Part shown: positions 47,356 through 55,730 of the stretch, in pieces
Layout: the number at the start of each line of letters is the position of its first letter
Numbering within the stretch: position 1 is the stretch's first letter
Source: Planctomycetota bacterium
GTDB taxonomy: Bacteria; Planctomycetota; PUPC01; JACPCR01
Length of the DNA: 64,000 nucleotides
Reading direction: 5' to 3'
Assembly: GCA_016179685.1 (NCBI GenBank)
Contig: JACPCR010000064.1
Coordinates: forward strand, 245,186 to 309,185
Notes under the pieces: model-generated
Told to the model about the DNA's origin: nothing
The model's database searches: none
Seen by the model: only the letters and a program-made list of their open reading frames with translations
Position numbers and translations under genes: made by a program

Positions 47356-49627
47356 CCACTTCCAGTTCCATCCTCGTGCGGAGCAGATGCCGCTCTGAGG
47401 CGGGCGTCACCAGAATGAGATGATACACCGGCAGCTTCGCTCCATCGATAAAATCTTCCCCTGCGGACGCCTCCTCCGCCTGCCAGTCCGGGGTCACCGA
47501 GAGCCGGGCGCGGCGTCCGCAGGTAATCCACGTCCGGCCCGTTTGGGTCCAGGGGAAACGGCTGTGGAGATGGAAGGCGACGCGGCCGGCCTCCGGCAGG
47601 TCAGCCTCATCGATGACGATGAAGAGTTCCGGGCGGTCGCTTTCGATCCTGCGCACACAGCGTTGGACGGCGACGCCCCAGGCTGGTGAGACGTCGATCG
47701 AGCATCGAAGGATTTTTTCATTGCCGGACCCATCGGGAATCGTGGCGGCCGGGCAGGGATTGATCTGCCGAGCGGGCCGGCGGTCCCTCGTTTCCGGAAT
47801 CAGAAGGTTGTGGTAGCAGGCGGACTTGATGGTCAGGCAGCGGGGGTCTTCGTAGCCCATCTGACCGCGGTCGATGGCGATCTCCTCGCCGAAGGCCTCC
47901 AGGATGAAGCTGCCGCGGTCCTCGTGGGTATGTCCCGAATGGGCCGGTCCCCCCACGAGCTGGAGGCGGACCGGACCCTCCTTCGTCATCCGGCAACTAC
48001 AAAGCAGACCCGTGTGTTCCAGCCGGTGAAAAATCGGGGGCCGCACGGCGGGTGCGGGCAGCTCGTCCGGCCCGAAGATCAGGCTCATGAGGATGCCGGG
48101 CGTCGACGTGTAATCGCGGCACTCCTCCTCCTCCAGTATTCCGGCAAGTAGAGCGCGTACCGATTCGTCTCCGGTCAGGGTAGCCAGCAATCCGAAGCCA
48201 TCCGGATAGAGGGAGACGCCGGCGCCGCCGCCATCGGCGACGGGGATCGCGGCGCCGATGGGTGCGACGGTGCTGGCCATGGCGGCCAGATAACGGGGAA
48301 CCTGTTTCAGGACCGGAGGCGCGACCGTTTCGAGGCCGACGCGGCGATGCCGGGCGACGAGGGCGTAGGCGGCGAGGGCGTGTCCGACGGTGGAGGAGAC
48401 GTATCCCGGCCCCTCGAAGGCGCCGCCGTCCGGGCCGAAGTAGCGGTTGACGGTCTCATCGAGGGCCTTGACGGCGGCGTCAAGCAGTTCCGTGGCATGG
48501 GGGTAGAGGCGCGCCAAGGCCAGCTCGCAGAGGATGGCCCCCCAGGCGAAGTAAGCGCCCTGATTGCATCCGCGCACGTAAGGGTGTCGCATCAGGGTCT
48601 GGAGTATCCAGGGCAGCGCCTTGGTGGAGATGGCCTGGGCCAGCACGTGTCGTCCGGCGGGCGTGAGGCACGCGCCGGCCCAGTCCCAGGCATAGATAGC
48701 CCCCTGGGCGTACCGGTACTCGTAAAACGCCCGCTGTTCCCAGGCGGAGCCCGCAATCGTGGCCAAAAACTCGGGCTGCCACTTGTCGCAGTGGGCCAGC
48801 GCCAGCGCATGGTCGAGCGCCGTGCGGCAAAGCTCCGGATCGTTGTCGATCAGACCAACGAAGGCGCACAGCCGCATGGCCAGGAGGTCGATGTGCTCCG
48901 GACTCCGGAATCGGTAACATCGGGGCTTCGGGTGATTTGGCCAGACGCCGACGCCGCGCCACGGCTCCTTGGCGGCATAGTCCTTCACCTGCGCGCGCCA
49001 CCGATCCAACACCGTCCGGTAGGGCCGGCGGGACAGCCGCTGCCTCAGCCGGTCCAAATCCGAGCCGTCGAAGAAAAGCCCGAGAGCCGGCTCGAGGGGC
49101 CCCTCCTTGCCCCGGGGGACCAGCAGGTCGTCCCAGCTTCCCCGATAGGGATTCGGCCGTTCGGACATGGCTCGCAGACGAGTGTCACTGGCCAGACCGA
49201 GCCAGAAAAGCTGGACGTTGCCGGGCTGCCCCCCGGTATCGGTCAGCTCGATAGCGATCCGGTGGATGAAGCGGCCCCCGACGGGGCCGCTGATCTCGGC
49301 CGAATTGTTCTCGCCCGGGACACCGTCAATGACCACTCGCTCGCGGCCATCGACGACGGCCCGGACGGCCACCCTCGTCGTGGTGGGCAGAGTGCAGCAA
49401 AGAATCAAGCGATCATAGCCCCCGGCGTCGACTTCGAGGTCCTTGGCCAGGAATCCGACCAGGCCGCAGCCGGTCTCCCATTCAATCACGCTGGCGTGGA
49501 ACTGCTGGTAGGCCCGGCTGCCGGCGAGGGGATCGGACCGGAATCCCCACTGGTCGATGTCACAGCGATAGGGGTCGAAGAATCGCTGAAAGACCGCTTC
49601 GGCTTCATTGATGGGGATGGGGAGCAT
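47342..49627 (-). CDS. Heparinase II/III family protein
   Basis: WSQ-like catalytic neighbourhood GAAIPVADGGGAGVSLYPDG, HSGHTHEDRGSFILEAFGEEIAIDRGQMGYEDP, C-terminal beta domain. Confidence 0.82.
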   Translation of the reverse strand: MLPIPINEAEAVFQRFFDPYRCDIDQWGFRSDPLAGSRAYQQFHASVIEWETGCGLVGFLAKDLEVDAGGYDRLILCCTLPTTTRVAVRAVVDGRERVVIDGVPGENNSAEISGPVGGRFIHRIAIELTDTGGQPGNVQLFWLGLASDTRLRAMSERPNPYRGSWDDLLVPRGKEGPLEPALGLFFDGSDLDRLRQRLSRRPYRTVLDRWRAQVKDYAAKEPWRGVGVWPNHPKPRCYRFRSPEHIDLLAMRLCAFVGLIDNDPELCRTALDHALALAHCDKWQPEFLATIAGSAWEQRAFYEYRYAQGAIYAWDWAGACLTPAGRHVLAQAISTKALPWILQTLMRHPYVRGCNQGAYFAWGAILCELALARLYPHATELLDAAVKALDETVNRYFGPDGGAFEGPGYVSSTVGHALAAYALVARHRRVGLETVAPPVLKQVPRYLAAMASTVAPIGAAIPVADGGGAGVSLYPDGFGLLATLTGDESVRALLAGILEEEECRDYTSTPGILMSLIFGPDELPAPAVRPPIFHRLEHTGLLCSCRMTKEGPVRLQLVGGPAHSGHTHEDRGSFILEAFGEEIAIDRGQMGYEDPRCLTIKSACYHNLLIPETRDRRPARQINPCPAATIPDGSGNEKILRCSIDVSPAWGVAVQRCVRRIESDRPELFIVIDEADLPEAGRVAFHLHSRFPWTQTGRTWITCGRRARLSVTPDWQAEEASAGEDFIDGAKLPVYHLILVTPASERHLLRTRMELEVVIGA

Positions 49628-49684
49628 GGTGGAGAGAGGAAGGGTGCAAGGAGTTCAAGAGCAGCCACGAAAACTTGGTCATCA

Positions 49685-49720
49685 ACGGGTATGGAAGTGC
49701 GGATGCACTTCCATACCCGT
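49685..49720. repeat. H1 palindromic element, copy D
   Basis: ACGGGTATGG-AAGTGCGGATGCACTT-CCATACCCGT. Confidence 0.8.
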
Positions 49721-49878
49721 GTACTCAAAGCGTCAACCTGCCTCCTTCCTCGGATTCCTACCGCAACCGAAGTAAGATATCCCCACGGATTCAGGAAAGC
49801 CACGGATAGATATAAGATTGGGAAATCCGGGTACCCATTTCGCTCCGGTACCCAAACCTGTCATTGCGAGGGAAATAC

Positions 49879-50898
49879 GTGAAATCAGTCAATATCATCG
49901 ACATTCTGGTCTCGAACCACGACCACGAAATCTTCCATTCGCGGGTCTTGGCTTGGCTGTTGGACCCGCAGGGGAGCCACGGTTTCGGTAGGACGTTTCT
50001 TGACGCTTTCCGCGAGACCGCCTTCCCCGGCTGGAACCTTGGGGAAGTTGAACAGGTGAAACCGGAGCTGTTGCTGGACACCAAGAGCAGCCCCGACATT
50101 GGCGTTATCACAACGGATGCGGTCTTGTTGATAGAGAACAAAATCCGATTTTCCGCCATCACGGAAGGGCAAGTAGAGCGGTATCTCATTGTTGCTAGGG
50201 AAGTTGCGGGGACCAAGGAAGTGCGGCTTGCGTTTCTCTTGCCAGGTCATCGAAAGAGTTACCCGCAACTTGAGAAGCCCGACAAAGCCATCAATACCAT
50301 TTTCTGGTCGGAGGTTGCTGACATCCTTGAAAACCTGCTTCAGGGCGGAGCGGGAAATGAGCAGAGTCTTTCCTCACTTCTTATGTACCACGACTACATC
50401 TGCCGGACCCATGCAGTGGGTGCGAGAGCCGTTGGCCTGACTCCCGGACACCCGAGGTTCTCACCGAACCGGTCAGGGCTTACTGGCTCCCTGAGTTCGT
50501 CCCGGATAGAGTTCCTCAAGGAGGCGAGGGAGCGGTGCAAGGAAAACCCGGAGCGCCTGGACCGGATTCACGCGCTGGTCGGTTTCCTTGAGACTTTCGA
50601 CTTGCTGAGGGTCGAGTATAAGGAAGGCAAGTCCAACTGGTCGATTACGGGGAGCATCCCGAGGTCGGACGGCGGGGTGACGCTGATTGTGGGCATGTAT
50701 GCGCAGGGCAAAATCTGGTACGAATACCGCCGTTTGACTGACGATCTGGCCAATGAGTACCGCGGCCTTACGAAAGGCGACCCAGAGAAAGGCTGGCGGG
50801 AAACGATGATAGGCGAGTTGCCGCTGGAACAGACGCTGAAAGCGATTCGGGTCATTGCCGAAAAGGCTTCAGGGATGGAACTGCCTGTGGTACGATAG
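49879..50898 (+). CDS. PD-(D/E)XK nuclease superfamily-like protein
   Basis: HSRVLAWLLDPQGSHGFG...SPDIGVITTDAVLLIENKIRFSAITEGQVERY; GTG start after GAGGGA. Confidence 0.75.
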   Translation: MKSVNIIDILVSNHDHEIFHSRVLAWLLDPQGSHGFGRTFLDAFRETAFPGWNLGEVEQVKPELLLDTKSSPDIGVITTDAVLLIENKIRFSAITEGQVERYLIVAREVAGTKEVRLAFLLPGHRKSYPQLEKPDKAINTIFWSEVADILENLLQGGAGNEQSLSSLLMYHDYICRTHAVGARAVGLTPGHPRFSPNRSGLTGSLSSSRIEFLKEARERCKENPERLDRIHALVGFLETFDLLRVEYKEGKSNWSITGSIPRSDGGVTLIVGMYAQGKIWYEYRRLTDDLANEYRGLTKGDPEKGWRETMIGELPLEQTLKAIRVIAEKASGMELPVVR

Positions 50899-50919
50899 TC
50901 CTCTCATGGAGCCTTTGCC

Positions 50920-52404
50920 TCACCAGGGGAAGCTGAGGAGTTGGTGTCCCAGACCGAGGAGGCCGACGGCGAGGGCCGAGCCGGTGGAGGCGAAGGCGCA
51001 GAGGCGGGGCCGGATGCCACAGAGGCCGAGGATGGAAACGAGGGTGACGCAGAAGCTGAAGAAATAGCACATGGGGCTGACCCCGATCCATTGTATCCAG
51101 CAGTGGTTGATGAAGTTATCGCAAACGCAGTGGGGCATGAGGGACAGGGCGGCGAGCGCGAGGGCGTAGGCATAGAAGCGAGGGTCCCTGCCGCCCAGAA
51201 GGATGGCGAAGAGCACGAGGGGCAACGTGGTGTATCGCACGAGCGTGCAGACCTGGGCGCAGCCGGTGAAAAGGGTGGCGGAGCAGGCGAGGGACATGAT
51301 CAGGAAGGCCAGGGGAACGGCCGTGATCAGGCCGAGGCGCATCCAGCGTCCGACGGGCGGCCGGGACGGATCGAGCGGCGTCCAAACGAGGCAGGCGGCG
51401 AGAAAGGCGAAGAAGGGGAGGGCAGCGGCGAAGGCGGCGGCAAAGAGGGGGTGGGACGGGACCAAGGCCAGGGACTGGACGAGGCACGTTGCGGCCGCGG
51501 CGGCCAGACTGCCGAGCAGCACGGGCTCGAGTCGAAAGGGGACGACGGCCGGATCGGGGTATGGTCGGGCGAGGCAGAGGCCGAGGACGAAGGCGAGGGG
51601 AGCGGCGAGGGACACGGCGCCCCAGAATTCCCAGTCTTTCCAGGCATAGCTGAGGTAGCTCATGTCCCGCGGGAGAAGGATGCTTTTGGAGAAATTGAGA
51701 AACTCGCCTCTCTGGCGGACGCTGACGACGACTCGAGCGTCGCCGAGGGAGAGCCCCTCGACGGACCACGCCGCGTCGGCGCGCTCGTGGCCGCTGCCGA
51801 GGAGGTCGAGAGATTCGACGGGCGTCAGGCTGGAAGCGGGCAACTTCAGCCAGCCGGCTGCCCGGTCCCGAACTTCCCCGAGGCGTTCAGCCGAAAGTGG
51901 CTGCCGCAGCTCCTCGGGCTCGTAACGGTAGCCCTGGAAGCCGCAAAGACGCCCTTCTGCGTCCAGGATGACCGTAAGCCGTTCGCGCTGCTCGAGGCTT
52001 TCCCGGGGACGAAAGAAGGTGACGCGCCAGGTCACCAGCGGGGCGCTTTCCTCTGCAAAGGACTCGATCTCCTCGGGCCTGTGGCGGCTTCTGAGGTGTT
52101 CGTAGGCCTCTTCGTCCATCACGACTTCCAGGCCGTAAAAAAATCCCTCGGGGTCGTGACCGAGAGACCTCAGGGCCTCGCTGGCGCGCCGGCCAATCTC
52201 CTCCTGGCCCATGGCCGTGCGGACGAGTTTTTCGTGGCCTTCCAGGCTGGGGGGAATGATGGAGCGAACGTCCGCCCGTTTCAGCTCCTTGCGCTCCACC
52301 AAGACAAAAAGGAGGAGGAGGAGGCACGCGCCCGGGACGAGCACCGTGAAAGGTCTTGCACGCAGCGATTCGAGCGAAAGCCCCAGGATTTTCAATTTAA
52401 CCAC
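50920..52404 (-). CDS. Hypothetical polytopic membrane protein
   Basis: N-terminal TM plus soluble region, multiple C-terminal TM helices. Confidence 0.7.
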   Translation of the reverse strand: MVKLKILGLSLESLRARPFTVLVPGACLLLLLFVLVERKELKRADVRSIIPPSLEGHEKLVRTAMGQEEIGRRASEALRSLGHDPEGFFYGLEVVMDEEAYEHLRSRHRPEEIESFAEESAPLVTWRVTFFRPRESLEQRERLTVILDAEGRLCGFQGYRYEPEELRQPLSAERLGEVRDRAAGWLKLPASSLTPVESLDLLGSGHERADAAWSVEGLSLGDARVVVSVRQRGEFLNFSKSILLPRDMSYLSYAWKDWEFWGAVSLAAPLAFVLGLCLARPYPDPAVVPFRLEPVLLGSLAAAAATCLVQSLALVPSHPLFAAAFAAALPFFAFLAACLVWTPLDPSRPPVGRWMRLGLITAVPLAFLIMSLACSATLFTGCAQVCTLVRYTTLPLVLFAILLGGRDPRFYAYALALAALSLMPHCVCDNFINHCWIQWIGVSPMCYFFSFCVTLVSILGLCGIRPRLCAFASTGSALAVGLLGLGHQLLSFPW

Positions 52405-52447
52405 TTGTCAGGTAAACCGTTATGAGAGATTGGGGTCTTCGGGTGTC

Positions 52448-52472
52448 ACTTCTCCGCGCCGCGCGGAGAAGT
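52448..52472. repeat. Palindrome ACTTCTCCGCGC-c-GCGCGGAGAAGT
   Basis: Perfect 12-bp arms. Confidence 0.7.
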
Positions 52473-52501
52473 TGGAGTCACGCCGCCCGAACCTGAGGAT
52501 G

Positions 52502-52528
52502 CCTCCCATGGGGACAGGTTGGGGAGGG
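52502..52528. repeat. H2 palindromic module
   Basis: CCTCCCatggggacaggttGGGGAGGG. Confidence 0.6.
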
Positions 52529-52562
52529 ATTCCGGCGTGGCATTGTTCGGACAACGACTAAA

Positions 52563-52602
52563 GCCTGTCTGCGCCGCGCAGCAAAGCGGCGCGGCAGGCA
52601 GG
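52563..52602. repeat. H3 palindrome
   Basis: GCCTGTCTGCGCCGCgcagcaaaGCGGCGCGGCAGGCAGGC. Confidence 0.75.
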
Positions 52603-52657
52603 CCGTCACTCCAACTCTGGTTGCGGCCCCCCGCAGGGATTCCGTTTCCGCAGGATG

Positions 52658-52684
52658 CCTCCCATGGGGACAAGTTCGGGAGGG
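52658..52684. repeat. H2 palindromic module
   Basis: CCTCCCatggggacaagttcGGGAGGG. Confidence 0.65.
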
Positions 52685-52727
52685 ACCCAGGCCGCCTTAA
52701 GGTATCTTAGGTTCTGGGTGGGGTCTC

Positions 52728-52779
52728 CTAGTGTAGACAAGTTCACAAATGCGGGTGCACTTCCGGACTTGTCTGCTAG
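52728..52779. repeat. H1 palindromic element, copy E
   Basis: CTAGTGTAGACAAGTTCACAAATGCGGGTGCACTTCCGGACTTGTCTGCTAG; overlaps 3' end of minus-strand CDS. Confidence 0.7.
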
Positions 52780-53597
52780 CGCTTCCGCTTAATGGAACCA
52801 TCGGGGTTGAGCAGGCCCTTGTCCAGGATGTAGCGCTGCTTCTTTGCGTCGCGGTCCACCTCGTCCGACAACTCTTGAGCCTCTTCTGCCTCCTTCGTCC
52901 GAGGATACTTCTTTTTCAAAATGGACCAGATTTCCTGGGCGAGGAGGAAATCCTCGTCGAGGCGCGCACACTTGCCCCATACGAGGTATAAGCCGGGCAG
53001 GGAGATGTCGATGCCGGGGTCCAGGGCCGGGTCCCTCTCCCAGACCCGCACCAGTTGTTCGAAGTCTTTCATGCTGATGGGAATGCGGTTGCGACGCCGG
53101 CTGACGTACCCGTTCATGGCGCGGATGTAGCCGATCTTCAGATTCCCGCTGTCGAGGTCCACCGCGCGGTCAAGGTCGGCGATCCCCTCGTTGATGAAAA
53201 AGGTCTCCGAGTAGTACTTGCCGAGCCTGGACTGCCGGGCCGACGTCCGACCGCCGCGGAGGATGCGGTAACTGGCGTGAAGCGCCAGAGCCAGGGGGTC
53301 CACGGCGCTGCCTTCCCGCGTCGCTTTCTTGATTTTGAACTGCTTTTCGAGCAGGTCCATCTGACGGTCCGCCTTCTTCCATGTGGCCTCGTCGGTGCCC
53401 GCAAGGAGCAGGTTGTGATAGCGCCAGGCGACCTCCAGGATGAGCTGGCGATTCGTCGGATCGTTCTTGAGCGCAACCTCCAGCTCGGAGAGGGAAAAAG
53501 AATCCGGATGGACGGCCCGGCCGGGAAAGAGTAGCGCGGCAGCGAGAAGCGCAATGACTCCATGAGCAGCCAAGCACCTTCGCACACTGTTGCTCAT
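52776..53597 (-). CDS. Hypothetical TPR-like secreted protein
   Basis: MSNSVRRCLAAHGVIALLAAALLFPGRAVHP signal; ALKNDPTNRQLILEVAWRYHNLLLAG. Confidence 0.65.
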   Translation of the reverse strand: MSNSVRRCLAAHGVIALLAAALLFPGRAVHPDSFSLSELEVALKNDPTNRQLILEVAWRYHNLLLAGTDEATWKKADRQMDLLEKQFKIKKATREGSAVDPLALALHASYRILRGGRTSARQSRLGKYYSETFFINEGIADLDRAVDLDSGNLKIGYIRAMNGYVSRRRNRIPISMKDFEQLVRVWERDPALDPGIDISLPGLYLVWGKCARLDEDFLLAQEIWSILKKKYPRTKEAEEAQELSDEVDRDAKKQRYILDKGLLNPDGSIKRKR

Positions 53598-53680
53598 GAA
53601 GTCAAGGAAACCTTGGCGGGGTGCTTGAGGTCTGTCTCCCATAACTGGGCGATTCACAAAGGGTTGAAAGAGAAGAAGGC

Positions 53681-53789
53681 AACTTCTCAATAAGTTCGGG
53701 TAAACCGCTCGTCCGTTTTCTCTAGACGCTTGTTTTACAGGAACTTATAGATGCGAGTGCCTCAATTTCGCCGAACTTATTGAGAAGTT
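53681..53789. repeat. Perfect 19-bp inverted repeat with 71-bp spacer
   Basis: AACTTCTCAATAAGTTCGG (53681-53699) / CCGAACTTATTGAGAAGTT (53771-53789). Confidence 0.85.
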
Positions 53790-53844
53790 ACAGAAGCCGT
53801 CCGACTTTCTCGCGCAGCGAAAGGCAAAGATTGCCCGGATATTA

Positions 53845-53992
53845 CACGACTTGACTGACTTTTCACATAACTATTTATAAACAAAATAGTTGCAGTCTTG
53901 ATCGCCCGGCCATTGCTCTGAATTTCTCGATTCATAAGTAGCTTTCAGAATAGAACTTAAGATTTGATTGGGCAAGCGTCAGTCAACTTGAG
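53845..53992. repeat. AT-rich dispersed element, copy 2
   Basis: Aligns end to end with 15975-16121; AACTATTT-ataaaca-AAATAGTT internal hairpin. Confidence 0.8.
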
Positions 53993-54042
53993 ATATTACC
54001 AGAGCCGTCTCTCCGGCGGCGGAGGATTGATCACCGACTCTT

Positions 54043-54240
54043 TCACGAACTTTCCACCTCGGCTTCGCTGATGTCGAGAGGCGCCAACGTCCTCGCACAT
54101 TTCTTGATCATGTCCTCGAGTCTTGCAGTCGCCTCTTTGCATCGCTCCGCCGACCCTGCTTTGGAAAGCTCCTCCAGGTATGCTTGAAGACCAGGGCTGC
54201 AACAACTCTGAACTGAATCGCTATGAGCCTCCTTTTTCAA
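54043..54240 (-). CDS. Small hypothetical protein, translationally coupled
   Basis: TTG start overlaps upstream TGA (TTGA); MKKEAHSDSVQSCCSPGLQAYLEELSKAGSAERCKEATARLEDMIKKCARTLAPLDISEAEVESS. Confidence 0.4.
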   Translation of the reverse strand: MKKEAHSDSVQSCCSPGLQAYLEELSKAGSAERCKEATARLEDMIKKCARTLAPLDISEAEVESS

Positions 54241-55433
54241 GTGTCGTAACGCCCATAACGCTGAATTGCGGTCATGATGAGCCGCAAACTAGTGAGCCGT
54301 GACCCGTTGTTGATGGAGCCCGCGGTGGCGAAAAGGAGTCCGTGCTGTTCCCCGGCCATCTCAAAATCCCGAAGGAATTCCGCGACGATGTTCACCTCCT
54401 CGTTGCGGCTGAAGGTGAAGGGCGCCAACTGGCCATGGATGACGGTGTTTGGCATGTGCCGGCGGATTTCATCCACGCGCACGGTGGGGCCGAAATTCAC
54501 CGCCGACAAGTTGAGCCGAGCCAGAATGGGAATGATGTGCGCCATCGCGGAGTCCGAATGCTGGTAACGCCAATCGGTGGGCTTAGGGCTGTAGCGCTCG
54601 AAAATCCTTTTGAGGATGGGATAGCCGAAGAATTCGTACTGGTCGGGCGTGAGCAAGGCGCTGTTATCATCCAGGAAGCCAAATCCGTGCGGCGCAGTTT
54701 CACTCGTGTAGCCGGCCTCTTCGTCCTTGACTCTGGCAATTTCGAGCATGGCCTTGAGGATGAGGTCGCGGAATCGGGCAGCCAGGTCCGGGTTGTCGTA
54801 GAGCAGGAAAAGCAGGTTTTCCACGCCGTAGATGGAGGTGGCGAATGTCACGGGACCGCGCTGTCCCCGGTAAAGCGGCGGTTTCACGTCCAGCCTCATC
54901 AGCCGTTCCTTCTCCTGTTCCCAGTTCTCCGGAAGCAGAAACTCGCGCAAGTTTTCGAGCCGTTTCTCGGCGCGGTCGAGAATGGCGGCAAGCTGGCTTT
55001 CGGTGTGGGCCGCCTGTTCGAGCCACCAGGACCCAGCTTTCCAGACGTTGTGGCCTTCAAAGACGTCCGGAAGCTCCTTGGTCGGCGGATACTTGAGGTC
55101 GGGGTCGCTACGGACCTCGCTCAGAAGCCGCTTTCCGACGATATTCTCGGCCCGGTCGTTGTAGGCCTTGTTGAGCGAAAGACGCCAATCCTGATCGTGC
55201 GAATAGCGCCAGAAGTCTTCCTCGATGCCGAGTTCCGCGTAAACGCATTCGCCGCTCATCCAGATGCCGAGCGGGCACTGGGGGATGTCTTTGTCAAACG
55301 GGTTCGCCTTTGCCCTGTCGTGGTCCGCGTAGAATTTTTGGAGATTCACGGGCGCCAATCCGCCGTTCGCCCGGGTTTCATCCACGAGTTTCTCCGAAAG
55401 CCGGATGTGTTCGTCCTTCAGGTAAACGCTCAT
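54237..55433 (-). CDS. Uroporphyrinogen decarboxylase (URO-D)-like family protein
   Basis: FATSIYGVENLLFLLYDNPDLAARFRDLI, FGFLDDNSALLTPDQYEFFGYPILKRIFE, HSDSAMAHIIPILARL, VIHGQLAPFTF. Confidence 0.75.
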   Translation of the reverse strand: MSVYLKDEHIRLSEKLVDETRANGGLAPVNLQKFYADHDRAKANPFDKDIPQCPLGIWMSGECVYAELGIEEDFWRYSHDQDWRLSLNKAYNDRAENIVGKRLLSEVRSDPDLKYPPTKELPDVFEGHNVWKAGSWWLEQAAHTESQLAAILDRAEKRLENLREFLLPENWEQEKERLMRLDVKPPLYRGQRGPVTFATSIYGVENLLFLLYDNPDLAARFRDLILKAMLEIARVKDEEAGYTSETAPHGFGFLDDNSALLTPDQYEFFGYPILKRIFERYSPKPTDWRYQHSDSAMAHIIPILARLNLSAVNFGPTVRVDEIRRHMPNTVIHGQLAPFTFSRNEEVNIVAEFLRDFEMAGEQHGLLFATAGSINNGSRLTSLRLIMTAIQRYGRYDT

Positions 55434-55698
55434 CGGGGTGAATCGTGTGTCGTTGTCTTTTGCCCTGCCCGCACGGATAAACTATAGAGGGTACCATGGG
55501 AAATCAAAATCATATTCTTGCCATTCCGGGAGAGGTGTTGCCGTCTCGGGGGCATGCGGTGAGATTGAGGCCTGCGGGGGGACGTTGGGTCTGGCCTGGA
55601 ATTGCCCTTTGGTCTGACTCTATCACAGGGTCACGTTGGACATCTGCTGCTTCCGCAGGAGTCAAGACGGCATCCGCAATAATCCGGGCTTAGCCGCC

Positions 55699-55725
55699 AT
55701 TTCTCATCCCGCCGGGATGAGAAAT
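55699..55725 (-). terminator. H5 hairpin at uvrB 3' end
   Basis: ATTTCTCATCCC-gcc-GGGATGAGAAAT, flanked by aatccgggYttagccgc direct repeats. Confidence 0.7.
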
Positions 55726-55730
55726 CCGGG

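Noticed and set aside
50941-52425. 494-aa plus-strand ORF opposite the membrane protein (similar shadows at 38662-39765, 55941-57404, 16240-18075, 5864-7903, 30397-31644)
   Set aside because: Composition is the mirror of the sense gene; no start context or motifs.
55496-55693. 65-aa ORF between URO-D-like and uvrB
   Set aside because: No supportive motif or conservation evidence; likely intergenic.
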